Positions 1-5,457 of a DNA stretch of 5,508 nt are shown here, piece by piece (the stretch's first letter is position 1; every line of letters starts with the position of its first letter). The notes under the pieces were generated by a model that saw only the letters and a program-made list of their open reading frames with translations, did not search any database and was not told where the DNA came from. This DNA is from Stagnihabitans sp039932095 (lineage in GTDB: Bacteria; Pseudomonadota; Alphaproteobacteria; Rhodobacterales; Rhodobacteraceae): the NCBI GenBank assembly GCA_039932095.1, contig JBDTQR010000264.1, forward strand, positions 1 through 5,508. The letters run 5' to 3'. The position numbers and the translations under genes are program-made.

Positions 1-237
1 GGTGCGGAAGGCGAGAATATCGGGGTGGTTACTCCGGCGCGTGCTATGGCCCTGGTGATCGGGGCCACCGAAACCCTGCGAGACCTGCCGACCGCGATTG
101 TCGCCATCCTCGCCATCGCTGCCCTGCAACTCGGCGGGTCGCTGTTCGGCCAGAAAAGCCCCGGTGCCGCGATGGTTGACGGCGGCTTCGTGGTGGCAAT
201 GGGCGTCGTGATGATCGCCGTCCAGGCCATTCTTTAG
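1..237 (+). CDS. C-terminal fragment of an unrecognised membrane protein
   Basis: The frame is open from the first base of the window and ends at TAG 235-237, giving at least 78 residues, so the gene very probably begins upstream. A GTG at 25-27 could start a 70-residue protein, but no ribosome binding site stands before it. The fragment holds two hydrophobic stretches: about residues 30-50 (rich in Ala, Ile and Leu, ending at a Gly-rich turn and Gln-Lys) and about residues 61-78 (Gly, Val, Met and Ala rich), which runs almost to the C-terminus. Both look like transmembrane helices joined by a short loop (KSPGAAMVD). The final residues are VQAIL. I do not recognise the family and propose no function. 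Its stop overlaps the stop of the convergent phosphatase gene by 4 bp. Confidence 0.6.
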   Translation, partial: GAEGENIGVVTPARAMALVIGATETLRDLPTAIVAILAIAALQLGGSLFGQKSPGAAMVDGGFVVAMGVVMIAVQAIL

Positions 238-878
238 GCCGGCAACAGCCGCGCCACGACGTCGGACAAGTCGTCAAAGTGGTCCAGCAGCGCCTCTGGC
301 CGCAGCCGGACCACGCCGCGCCCCTCTGGCCCGAAGGTGACCAAAGCCACCGGCACCCCCGCCGCAAGTGCTGTCTGCCGGTCGGTGTCGGTATCGCCCA
401 CCAGCATCGACCGGCCGCCCCCCACCCGGTCCACCGCCAGGCGATATGGTGCCGGATGGGGCTTGCGCACCGCAAGTGTATCCGCCCCGACCAACGCGCC
501 AAACAGCCCCGATATCCCCAGCCGACGCACAAGCTCCACTGCCAGCCCCTCCGGCTTGTTGGTGCAGATCGCCGTGGCATAGTCCTGCAGCCGCACCGCC
601 TCCACCGCCGCCACGACACCAGGATAAAGCGCCGTATGCACGCAGATCCCGTCGGCATAGGCCGCCAGCAACCGTGGATACTCCCGGTCGACATCCGCCT
701 CGCTCCACGTCCCCAGCCGCGACAGGCCCAGCCGCAGCATCGCCCGCCCGCCATGAAACGCTGTCAGCGCATCGCCCGGCCCCAGCACCGGTTCCGGCAG
801 GCAGGCATTCGCCGCCGCCAGCAGATCCGTCGAGGTATCGGCCAAAGTCCCGTCCAGATCGAAAACAATCGTGCGCAT
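234..878 (-). CDS. HAD-superfamily phosphatase, phosphoglycolate phosphatase-like
   Basis: A 214-residue protein with the complete HAD catalytic set. Motif I is DLDGTLADT (nucleophile Asp7, acid/base Asp9), motif II is Thr106 in ICTNKPE, motif III is Lys139 in VRKPHP, and motif IV is VGDTDTD with metal-binding Asp162 and Asp166. An alpha-helical cap of the Gph/PGMB type lies between motifs I and II (about residues 15-85). Length and motif order fit cytosolic Mg-dependent phosphatases that hydrolyse 2-phosphoglycolate from oxygenase activity or DNA repair. Related enzymes act on many small phosphates, so the substrate is inferred, and the gph symbol is withheld. ATG at 876-878 (minus strand) is chosen because motif I then begins at residue 7 and a perfect AGGAGG lies 4 bases upstream; the open frame continues to 1124 but that part overlaps glmU. 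The gene is divergent from glmU and convergent with the membrane protein. Confidence 0.9.
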   Translation of the reverse strand: MRTIVFDLDGTLADTSTDLLAAANACLPEPVLGPGDALTAFHGGRAMLRLGLSRLGTWSEADVDREYPRLLAAYADGICVHTALYPGVVAAVEAVRLQDYATAICTNKPEGLAVELVRRLGISGLFGALVGADTLAVRKPHPAPYRLAVDRVGGGRSMLVGDTDTDRQTALAAGVPVALVTFGPEGRGVVRLRPEALLDHFDDLSDVVARLLPA

Positions 879-882
879 TTGG

Positions 883-888
883 CCTCCT
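883..888 (-). promoter_or_regulatory. Ribosome binding site of the HAD phosphatase
   Basis: On the minus strand this reads AGGAGG, a perfect anti-16S match, 4 bases before the ATG at 878. It decides the start in a frame that stays open 82 codons further upstream. Four of its six bases lie in one arm of an inverted repeat (GAGGCC at 881-886 on the minus strand, pairing with GGCCTC at 901-906), so the site could be partly masked in the mRNA. Confidence 0.8.
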
Positions 889-914
889 GAAACATCCCGT
901 GAGGCCTGCGCCCC

Positions 915-942
915 TTGCGGACCCCTCGTTTGGGGGTAAAAC
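915..942 (+). promoter_or_regulatory. Weak candidate promoter for the glmU operon
   Basis: TTGCGG (915-920) and TAAAAC (937-942) are separated by 16 bases and resemble sigma-70 -35 and -10 boxes (3/6 and 4/6 matches). Transcription would start near 949, leaving a leader of about 20 bases before the glmU ATG that includes its purine-rich ribosome binding site. The location between two divergent genes makes a promoter here likely. The exact boxes are a guess, because matches of this quality are common by chance. Confidence 0.25.
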
Positions 943-954
943 GTGGAAGAAAAG

Positions 955-965
955 AAGGAAAGGGG
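955..965 (+). promoter_or_regulatory. Ribosome binding site of glmU
   Basis: A purine-rich AAGGAAAGGGG tract stands 4 bases before the ATG at 970; its AAGGA core is 10 bases away and its AGGGG core 4 bases away. It supports ATG 970 over the in-frame GTG at 943, which would add nine charged residues (MEEKKERGG) and has the ribosome binding tract inside its own coding sequence. Confidence 0.7.
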
Positions 966-969
966 CGGT

Positions 970-2319
970 ATGCAGGTTTCTCTGATCGTTTTGGCGGCAG
1001 GATTGGGCACGCGGATGAATTCCGACCTGCCCAAGGTGCTGCACCCCCTCGCCGGGGTGCCGATGCTGCACCACGCCCTGACGGCGGGCCGCGCCCTCGA
1101 ACCCTCCCGCATCGTCGTCATCACCGGTTACGGCACCGAAGCCGTCAGCAAGGCTGCCCTTGCCTTTGACGACGCCTGCGACTGCGTCTTGCAAGAGCCG
1201 CAGCTTGGCACCGGCCACGCCGTCGCTCAAGCGGCCCCCCTGCTTGCCGACACGGATGGCGACTCGATTGTCCTTTACGGTGACACCCCCTTTGTCCGAG
1301 CCGAGACACTGGAAGCGATGTGCGCCGCCCGCGCCCGCCACGCCATCGTGGTCTTGGGCTTCACCCCGGCCGATCCGGGCCGCTATGGCCGCCTGATTGT
1401 TGAAGGCGATCAGCTGCTGAAGATCGTCGAATACAAAGACGCCAGCGAAACCGAACGCGCCGTAACCCTGTGCAACTCCGGCGTGATCTGCGCCGAGACG
1501 AAAACCTTGTTCCGCCTTGTCGCCGGGCTCGGCACCCAGAACGCCTCGAACGAATACTACCTGACCGACATCGTCGAAGTGGCCAAGGCCGAGGGCCTGT
1601 CGGTCGGATATGTCACCTGCGATGAGGCCGAAACGCTGGGCATCAACACCCGTCGGCAACTCGCCGCCGCGGAAGCCGCCTTTCAGACCCGCGCCCGGGC
1701 TGGGGCGCTGGAGAATGGCGTTACCCTGACCGCCCCCGAAACCGTGTTCTTCGCGCTCGACACCCATGTCGGCCGCGACGCCACTATCGGCCCGAACGTT
1801 ATCTTCGGCCCCGCCGTCACCGTTGAATCCGGCGCCGAAATCAAAGGTTTCTGCCATCTCGAAGGCTGCCACATCTCACGCGGCGCCAGCGTCGGCCCCT
1901 TCACGCGCCTGAGACCCGGTGCCGAACTGGCCGAGGATGTCCATGTCGGCAATTTCGTCGAGATCAAGAACGCCGTCCTCGACGAAGGCGTCAAGGTCGG
2001 TCACCTGACTTATATCGGTGATGCCGACGTGGGCGAGTTTACCAACATCGGCGCGGGCACCGTCACCTGCAACTATGACGGCGTGATGAAACACCGCACC
2101 CGCATCGGCAAGCGTGCCTTCATCGGCTCCAACACCATGTTGGTTGCCCCGGTGACGGTCGGCGACGACGCCCTGACCGCTTCCGGCTCCGTCATCACCG
2201 AAGATGTCCCGCCCGAGGCGCTCGCCGTGGCCCGCGCCCGTCAGGTCAACAAACCCGGCCTCGCCACCCGCCTCATGACCAAACTAAGGGCCATCAAGGC
2301 CGCAAAGAGGAAAGCATAA
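970..2319 (+). CDS. glmU: Bifunctional GlmU: GlcNAc-1-P uridyltransferase / GlcN-1-P acetyltransferase
   Basis: A 449-residue cytosolic enzyme that acetylates glucosamine-1-phosphate with acetyl-CoA and then transfers UMP from UTP to give UDP-GlcNAc, for peptidoglycan and lipid A. The N-terminal nucleotidyltransferase domain (about 1-227) shows LAAGLGTRM (9-17) with PKVLH and Lys22, Gln75, QLGTGHA (78-84), YGD with metal-binding Asp105, Gly140, Glu154, Asn169 and Asn226, each matching an E. coli active-site residue. A linker helix (about 227-250) leads to a left-handed beta-helix of hexapeptide repeats (about 253-430). The acetyltransferase residues are present: Arg315, Lys333, catalytic His345 in GHLTYIGD, Tyr348, Asn359 and Asn368-Tyr369 in TCNYDG (E. 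coli R333, K351, H363, Y366, N377, N386-Y387). The tail is short and basic (KAAKRKA). The length is close to the E. coli protein (456). Its TAA shares one base with the glmS ATG. Confidence 0.98.
   Translation: MQVSLIVLAAGLGTRMNSDLPKVLHPLAGVPMLHHALTAGRALEPSRIVVITGYGTEAVSKAALAFDDACDCVLQEPQLGTGHAVAQAAPLLADTDGDSIVLYGDTPFVRAETLEAMCAARARHAIVVLGFTPADPGRYGRLIVEGDQLLKIVEYKDASETERAVTLCNSGVICAETKTLFRLVAGLGTQNASNEYYLTDIVEVAKAEGLSVGYVTCDEAETLGINTRRQLAAAEAAFQTRARAGALENGVTLTAPETVFFALDTHVGRDATIGPNVIFGPAVTVESGAEIKGFCHLEGCHISRGASVGPFTRLRPGAELAEDVHVGNFVEIKNAVLDEGVKVGHLTYIGDADVGEFTNIGAGTVTCNYDGVMKHRTRIGKRAFIGSNTMLVAPVTVGDDALTASGSVITEDVPPEALAVARARQVNKPGLATRLMTKLRAIKAAKRKA
2306..2311 (+). promoter_or_regulatory. 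Ribosome binding site of glmS inside the end of glmU
   Basis: AGAGGA lies in the last glmU codons, 7 bases before the glmS ATG at 2319. With the TAATG junction this allows either fresh initiation or re-initiation by ribosomes finishing glmU, so the two proteins are probably made in a linked ratio. Confidence 0.75.
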
Positions 2320-4127
2320 TGTGCGGGATTGTCGGCGTTCTAGGCAACCACGAAGCAGCCCCCCTGCTGGTCGAGGCACTCAAACGCCTCGAATACCGCG
2401 GCTATGACAGCGCCGGGATCGCCACTGTCAACAACGGCCATCTTGACCGCCGCCGTGCTGTCGGAAAGCTGGTCAATCTGTCCGACCTTTTGGTCCACAA
2501 CCCGCTTGCGGGCAAGTCGGGCATCGGCCACACCCGCTGGGCCACCCATGGCGCCGCCACCACCATCAACGCCCATCCCCACCGGTCGGGCCCGGTCGCC
2601 GTTGTCCATAACGGCATCATCGAAAACTTCCGCGACCTGCGCGCCGAATTGTCCGCCGCCGGGCTGACCCAGGAATCCGAAACCGACACCGAAACCGTCG
2701 CCCTGATGGTGCGCCACCTGATGGATCAGGGCCGCACGCCCGTCGAGGCCGCCCGCGAGACCTTGAAACGTCTGCACGGTGCCTTCGCGCTCTGCTTTCT
2801 GTTCGACGGCGAGGACGACCTGATGATCGCAGCCCGCAAGGGCTCCCCCCTCGCCATCGGGCATGGCACGGATGAGATGTTCGTCGGTTCCGACGCCATC
2901 GCCCTGGCCCCGATGACCGACCGCATCACCTATCTGGAAGAGGGCGACTGGGCCGTCGTCACCCGCAAGGGTGCCACGATCTACGATGCCTCCGACCGCC
3001 TCGCCAACCGCGCCGAGGCCCGCATCCAGCTTGACGCCACCCGGATCGAAAAGGCCGGTTACAAGCATTTCATGGCCAAGGAAATCGCCGAACAGCCCGT
3101 GGTGATCGCCGACGCCCTGCGCCATTACGTCCAGAACGGCAGTCTGAACCTGCCCCAAGTCGATTTCACCGGGGTCGACCGCATCACCATGGTCGCCTGC
3201 GGCACGGCCAGTTATGCGGCCCATGTCGCCAAATACTGGTTCGAACAGATCGCGGGCCTGCCCGCCGACATCGACGTCGCCTCCGAATTCCGCTACCGCG
3301 AACCGCCGCTCTCGCCGCAGTCCTGGGCCCTGTTCATCAGCCAGTCCGGTGAAACCGCCGACACCCTCGCCGCCCTGCGCTACGCGAAAGAGAAGGTCGC
3401 CAAGGTCGTCGCCGTGGTCAACGTTCCGACCTCCTCCATCGCCCGCGAAGCCGACCTCGCCCTGCCGATCATGGCCGGCGTCGAAATCGGCGTCGCCTCG
3501 ACCAAGGCCTTCACCTGCCAGCTGATCACCCTCGCCCTTCTAGCGCTCAAGGCCGGGCTGGACCGCGGCTCTCTGACATCCGAGACGCTGGCCCGACACC
3601 TGACCGACCTCGCCGCTCTGCCCGGCTTGATGAACCACACCATGGCCCTGTCCAGCGACATCGCCATCATCGCCGAAGAGCTGGCCGAGGCGCAGGACGT
3701 GCTTTTTCTCGGCCGCGGCGCCATGTTCCCGCTGGCCCTGGAAGGAGCGCTGAAACTCAAGGAAATCAGCTACATCCACGCCGAAGGTTATGCATCAGGT
3801 GAACTGAAACACGGCCCCATCGCGCTGATCTCACCGCAGGTCCCGGTCATCGTTCTTGCTCCCCGCGACGCCCTGTTCGAAAAGACCGTCTCGAACATGC
3901 AAGAGGTCATGGCCCGCCATGGCAAGATCCTGCTGATCTCCGACGCCCAAGGCATCCGCGAGGCCGGCGAGGGCACCTGGGCCACCCTGACCCTGCCCGA
4001 AGCGGGGATTTTCGCCCCGATCCTTTACGCCCTGCCCGCCCAGCTGCTGGCCTATCACACCGCCATCGCCAAAGGCACCGACGTCGACCAACCCCGCAAC
4101 CTCGCCAAATCTGTCACGGTGGAATGA
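2319..4127 (+). CDS. glmS: Glutamine:fructose-6-phosphate amidotransferase (isomerizing)
   Basis: A 602-residue cytosolic enzyme that makes glucosamine-6-phosphate from fructose-6-phosphate and glutamine, the first committed step towards UDP-GlcNAc. The N-terminal class II glutaminase domain (about 1-220) starts MCGIVGVLG, with Cys2 as the nucleophile exposed after Met removal. It continues with RLEYRGYDSAGIA (23-35), HTRWATHG with Arg73, NAHPH (84-88), the oxyanion pair Asn99-Gly100 in HNGIIEN, and Asp123 in SETDTE. Two SIS sugar-isomerase domains follow: the first (about 285-425) with ACGTASYAA and SQSGETADT (341-349); the second (about 455-590) with FLGRG (463-467) and the EGYASGELKHGP active-site loop (489-500). 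The C-terminus DQPRNLAKSVTVE carries Lys597, equivalent to the E. coli catalytic Lys603. Start and length are typical. It overlaps glmU by 1 bp and the next gene by 4 bp. No GlcN6P-sensing ribozyme is possible upstream, since the space is glmU coding sequence. Confidence 0.98.
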   Translation: MCGIVGVLGNHEAAPLLVEALKRLEYRGYDSAGIATVNNGHLDRRRAVGKLVNLSDLLVHNPLAGKSGIGHTRWATHGAATTINAHPHRSGPVAVVHNGIIENFRDLRAELSAAGLTQESETDTETVALMVRHLMDQGRTPVEAARETLKRLHGAFALCFLFDGEDDLMIAARKGSPLAIGHGTDEMFVGSDAIALAPMTDRITYLEEGDWAVVTRKGATIYDASDRLANRAEARIQLDATRIEKAGYKHFMAKEIAEQPVVIADALRHYVQNGSLNLPQVDFTGVDRITMVACGTASYAAHVAKYWFEQIAGLPADIDVASEFRYREPPLSPQSWALFISQSGETADTLAALRYAKEKVAKVVAVVNVPTSSIAREADLALPIMAGVEIGVASTKAFTCQLITLALLALKAGLDRGSLTSETLARHLTDLAALPGLMNHTMALSSDIAIIAEELAEAQDVLFLGRGAMFPLALEGALKLKEISYIHAEGYASGELKHGPIALISPQVPVIVLAPRDALFEKTVSNMQEVMARHGKILLISDAQGIREAGEGTWATLTLPEAGIFAPILYALPAQLLAYHTAIAKGTDVDQPRNLAKSVTVE

Positions 4128-4672
4128 TGGCCAAGCAATTTCCCGGCTTCAGCGACGACCACAGCCAATTCGTCGCTGCCCAGCACATCTTCTTCGTCGC
4201 CACCGCCGCGGCCGAGGGCCAGGTCAACCTGTCGCCGAAAGGCATGGACAGCCTGCGCGTCCTTGGCCCCAACCGTCTGATCTGGCTGAACCTGACCGGA
4301 TCGGGCAACGAAACCGCCGCCCACCTCGCCCGGAACCCGCGCATGACGGTGATGTGGTGCAGCTTCACCACCCGCCCGCTGATCCTACGCGCCTACGGCA
4401 CCGCGCGTACCCTCCACCGCAGCCACCCCGATTTTCCGGGTCTCGTCGCCCATTTTCCGCCAACCCCTGGCACACGGCAGATCTACGACCTGACCGTCGA
4501 TCTCGTCCAAACCTCTTGCGGCTATGCCGTCCCCTTCATGGACCACCGCGAAGATCGCCCGACCCTGCTGACATGGGCCGAGGACAAGGCCGATGCCCTG
4601 CCCGACTACTGGGCCGAAAAGAACCGTCAGTCGATCGACGGCCTGCCCACCGGGATCGAGGCCAACCTGTGA
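4124..4672 (+). CDS. Pyridoxamine 5'-phosphate oxidase family protein (FMN-binding split-barrel fold)
   Basis: A 182-residue protein of the PNPOx-like split-barrel family (PF01243 type). The N-terminal part (about 11-100) has the usual order: a helix with FVAAQHIFFVATAA, then GQVNLSPKG (32-40), a strand with RLIWLNLTGSGNE (51-63), HLARNP and MTVMWCSF (74-81), and LRAYGTAR (88-95). The C-terminal part has SCGYAVPFMD (131-140), a Trp/Asp-rich helix (about 151-166) and KNRQSIDGLPTG, a tail I associate with this subgroup. Members bind flavin, heme or other cofactors as dimers. Most are uncharacterised, and this one is too unlike true PdxH for vitamin B6 synthesis to be claimed. The gene begins MM: the first ATG (4124) forms an ATGA overlap with the glmS stop, the second is at 4127. 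GGTGGA (4118-4123) abuts the first and is 3 bases from the second, so the second may be used. No signal peptide or membrane segment is seen. Confidence 0.88.
   Translation: MMAKQFPGFSDDHSQFVAAQHIFFVATAAAEGQVNLSPKGMDSLRVLGPNRLIWLNLTGSGNETAAHLARNPRMTVMWCSFTTRPLILRAYGTARTLHRSHPDFPGLVAHFPPTPGTRQIYDLTVDLVQTSCGYAVPFMDHREDRPTLLTWAEDKADALPDYWAEKNRQSIDGLPTGIEANL
4658..4661 (+). promoter_or_regulatory. Ribosome binding site deciding the GTG start of the AlkD-like gene
   Basis: GAGG stands 7 bases before GTG 4669, inside the end of the preceding gene. The good spacing and the GTGA stop-start overlap fix this start in a frame that remains open for 105 more codons upstream. Confidence 0.55.
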
Positions 4673-5343
4673 CCCCTGCCGACGCCCTCGCCCAGTTGCA
4701 CGCCCTGTCCGACCCGGCAAAGGCCGAACAATCCCGCGCCTATCACAAGGCCGACCGCCCCTATCTCGGCATCGCGGTTCCCGAGATCACCGCCCTCGCA
4801 ACCTCTTGGCGTGACCATCTCGACACCGCAGGGCGTGTGGCCGTGGCGGGCGCGTTGTGGCAGACCAATATCCATGAGGCCCGGATCGCCGCCGCCAAAC
4901 TGCTGACCCAAGCCCGCATCCCCGACGACGAACCGGTCTGGCATCTGATCGCCAGCTGGGTCCCGACCTTCGACGCCTGGGCCGTGGCCGACCATGCCAG
5001 CGACGCCGGCGGGCGCCGGTTGGTCGCCAACCCCGCCCGGCTTGATGAGGTCGAAGGCTGGATCAGCCATGACAACATTTGGACCCGCCGCGCCGCGCTT
5101 GTGATGACCCTGCCGTGGACCAAACAGAACTTCCCCAAACCCGAAGACCTCGCCATCCGCGATCGCGTGCTGGGCTGGGCCGCCCAACTGGCCCAGGACA
5201 AGGACTGGTTCATCCAGAAGGCCATCGCCTGGTGGCTGCGCGACCTCAGCAAACACGACCCGCAGCGCAGCCTTGATTTTCTCGAAGGCCCCGGTCAGGT
5301 CCTGAAACCCTGGGCTCGCAAAGAGGCCGCCAAATACCTCTGA
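4669..5343 (+). CDS. AlkD-like DNA alkylation repair protein (HEAT-repeat DNA glycosylase family)
   Basis: A 224-residue, mostly helical protein of the PF08713 DNA alkylation repair family. AlkD in Bacillus removes cationic N3- and N7-alkylpurines without flipping the base. Visible marks: YHKADRPYLGIAVPEI (25-40), the family's N-terminal signature; SWVPTFDAWAVADHAS (96-111), where Trp104 and Asp108 have the four-residue spacing of AlkD Trp109 and Asp113; a WTRRAAL segment (138-144) with an Arg pair in the place of AlkD Arg148; and WFIQKAIAWWLRDLSK (180-195) with Trp188 in the place of AlkD Trp187. These pairings were made by eye. The start is GTG 4669, which gives a GTGA overlap with the previous stop and has GAGG (4658-4661) 7 bases upstream; the open frame back to 4354 only shadows the previous gene. 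It is the last gene of the chain. Activity on alkylated bases is inferred from family and retained residues. Confidence 0.88.
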   Translation: MTPADALAQLHALSDPAKAEQSRAYHKADRPYLGIAVPEITALATSWRDHLDTAGRVAVAGALWQTNIHEARIAAAKLLTQARIPDDEPVWHLIASWVPTFDAWAVADHASDAGGRRLVANPARLDEVEGWISHDNIWTRRAALVMTLPWTKQNFPKPEDLAIRDRVLGWAAQLAQDKDWFIQKAIAWWLRDLSKHDPQRSLDFLEGPGQVLKPWARKEAAKYL

Positions 5344-5379
5344 CCTCATTCATCCGTCCCTAAATACCCCACGGTAGGT

Positions 5380-5402
5380 CTGGAGGGTGTGAAACCCTCC
5401 AG
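5380..5402 (+). terminator. Perfect 9-bp hairpin after the glmU-alkD-like gene chain, possible terminator
   Basis: CTGGAGGGT (5380-5388) pairs perfectly with ACCCTCCAG (5394-5402) around a 5-base loop (GTGAA). It lies 36 bases after the AlkD-like stop and 55 bases before moaA. The stem is stable, but no T-run follows on the plus strand (TCACGGTCCC), and on the minus strand the following bases are ACCTACCG, so it is not a canonical intrinsic terminator in either direction. It could end transcription weakly, protect the operon mRNA 3' end, or act as a DNA site. The inverted repeat is certain; its role is inferred. Confidence 0.4.
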
Positions 5403-5422
5403 TCACGGTCCCGCAACCCACC

Positions 5423-5451
5423 TTGTCCTTTCGCCGCAAGAGGCCTATTTT
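5423..5451 (+). promoter_or_regulatory. Candidate promoter of moaA
   Basis: TTGTCC (5423-5428) and TATTTT (5446-5451) are separated by exactly 17 bases, each matching the sigma-70 consensus at 4 of 6 positions. The predicted transcription start, about 7 bases after the -10 box, falls at or next to the A of the moaA ATG (5458), which would make a leaderless mRNA. This is judged by eye. Confidence 0.4.
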
Positions 5452-5457
5452 CAAGGA

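Noticed and set aside
921..937. ACCCC/GGGGT hairpin upstream of glmU, considered as an attenuator or terminator.
   Set aside because: Only five pairs around a 7-base loop, with no T-run after it; likely chance in GC-rich DNA.
943..969. Upstream GTG start for glmU, adding MEEKKERGG.
   Set aside because: GlmU proteins normally begin a few residues before LAAGLGTR, and the purine-rich tract coding for these residues is the ribosome binding site for ATG 970.
274..1872. A 532-codon open frame on the minus strand spanning the phosphatase and the first two thirds of glmU.
   Set aside because: It lies antisense to glmU and overlaps the phosphatase gene in another frame. Its translation is Gly/Ala-rich low-complexity sequence without a recognisable domain, as expected for a shadow frame in GC-rich DNA with strong third-position bias.
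2290..2330. glmS ribozyme.
   Set aside because: The upstream region of glmS is glmU coding sequence, with no room for a leader; the ribozyme is known from Gram-positive bacteria.
2340..3224. A 294-codon minus-strand open frame inside glmS.
   Set aside because: It is fully antisense to a conserved enzyme and its Gly/Asp/Val-rich translation has no domain; it reflects glmS codon bias.
4354..4668. N-terminal extension of the AlkD-like frame by 105 codons.
   Set aside because: The extension is Pro/Arg-rich shadow sequence over the PNPOx-like gene. The GTG at 4669 has a spaced GAGG and gives the family's normal length.
4627..5349. A 240-codon minus-strand open frame opposite the AlkD-like gene.
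   Set aside because: It is antisense to a gene with clear family motifs and shows only Gly/Val-rich shadow composition.
5344..5457. Molybdenum-cofactor riboswitch upstream of moaA.
   Set aside because: The intergenic space is only 114 bp, holds one simple hairpin and no multi-helix structure, and the candidate promoter lies downstream of that hairpin.
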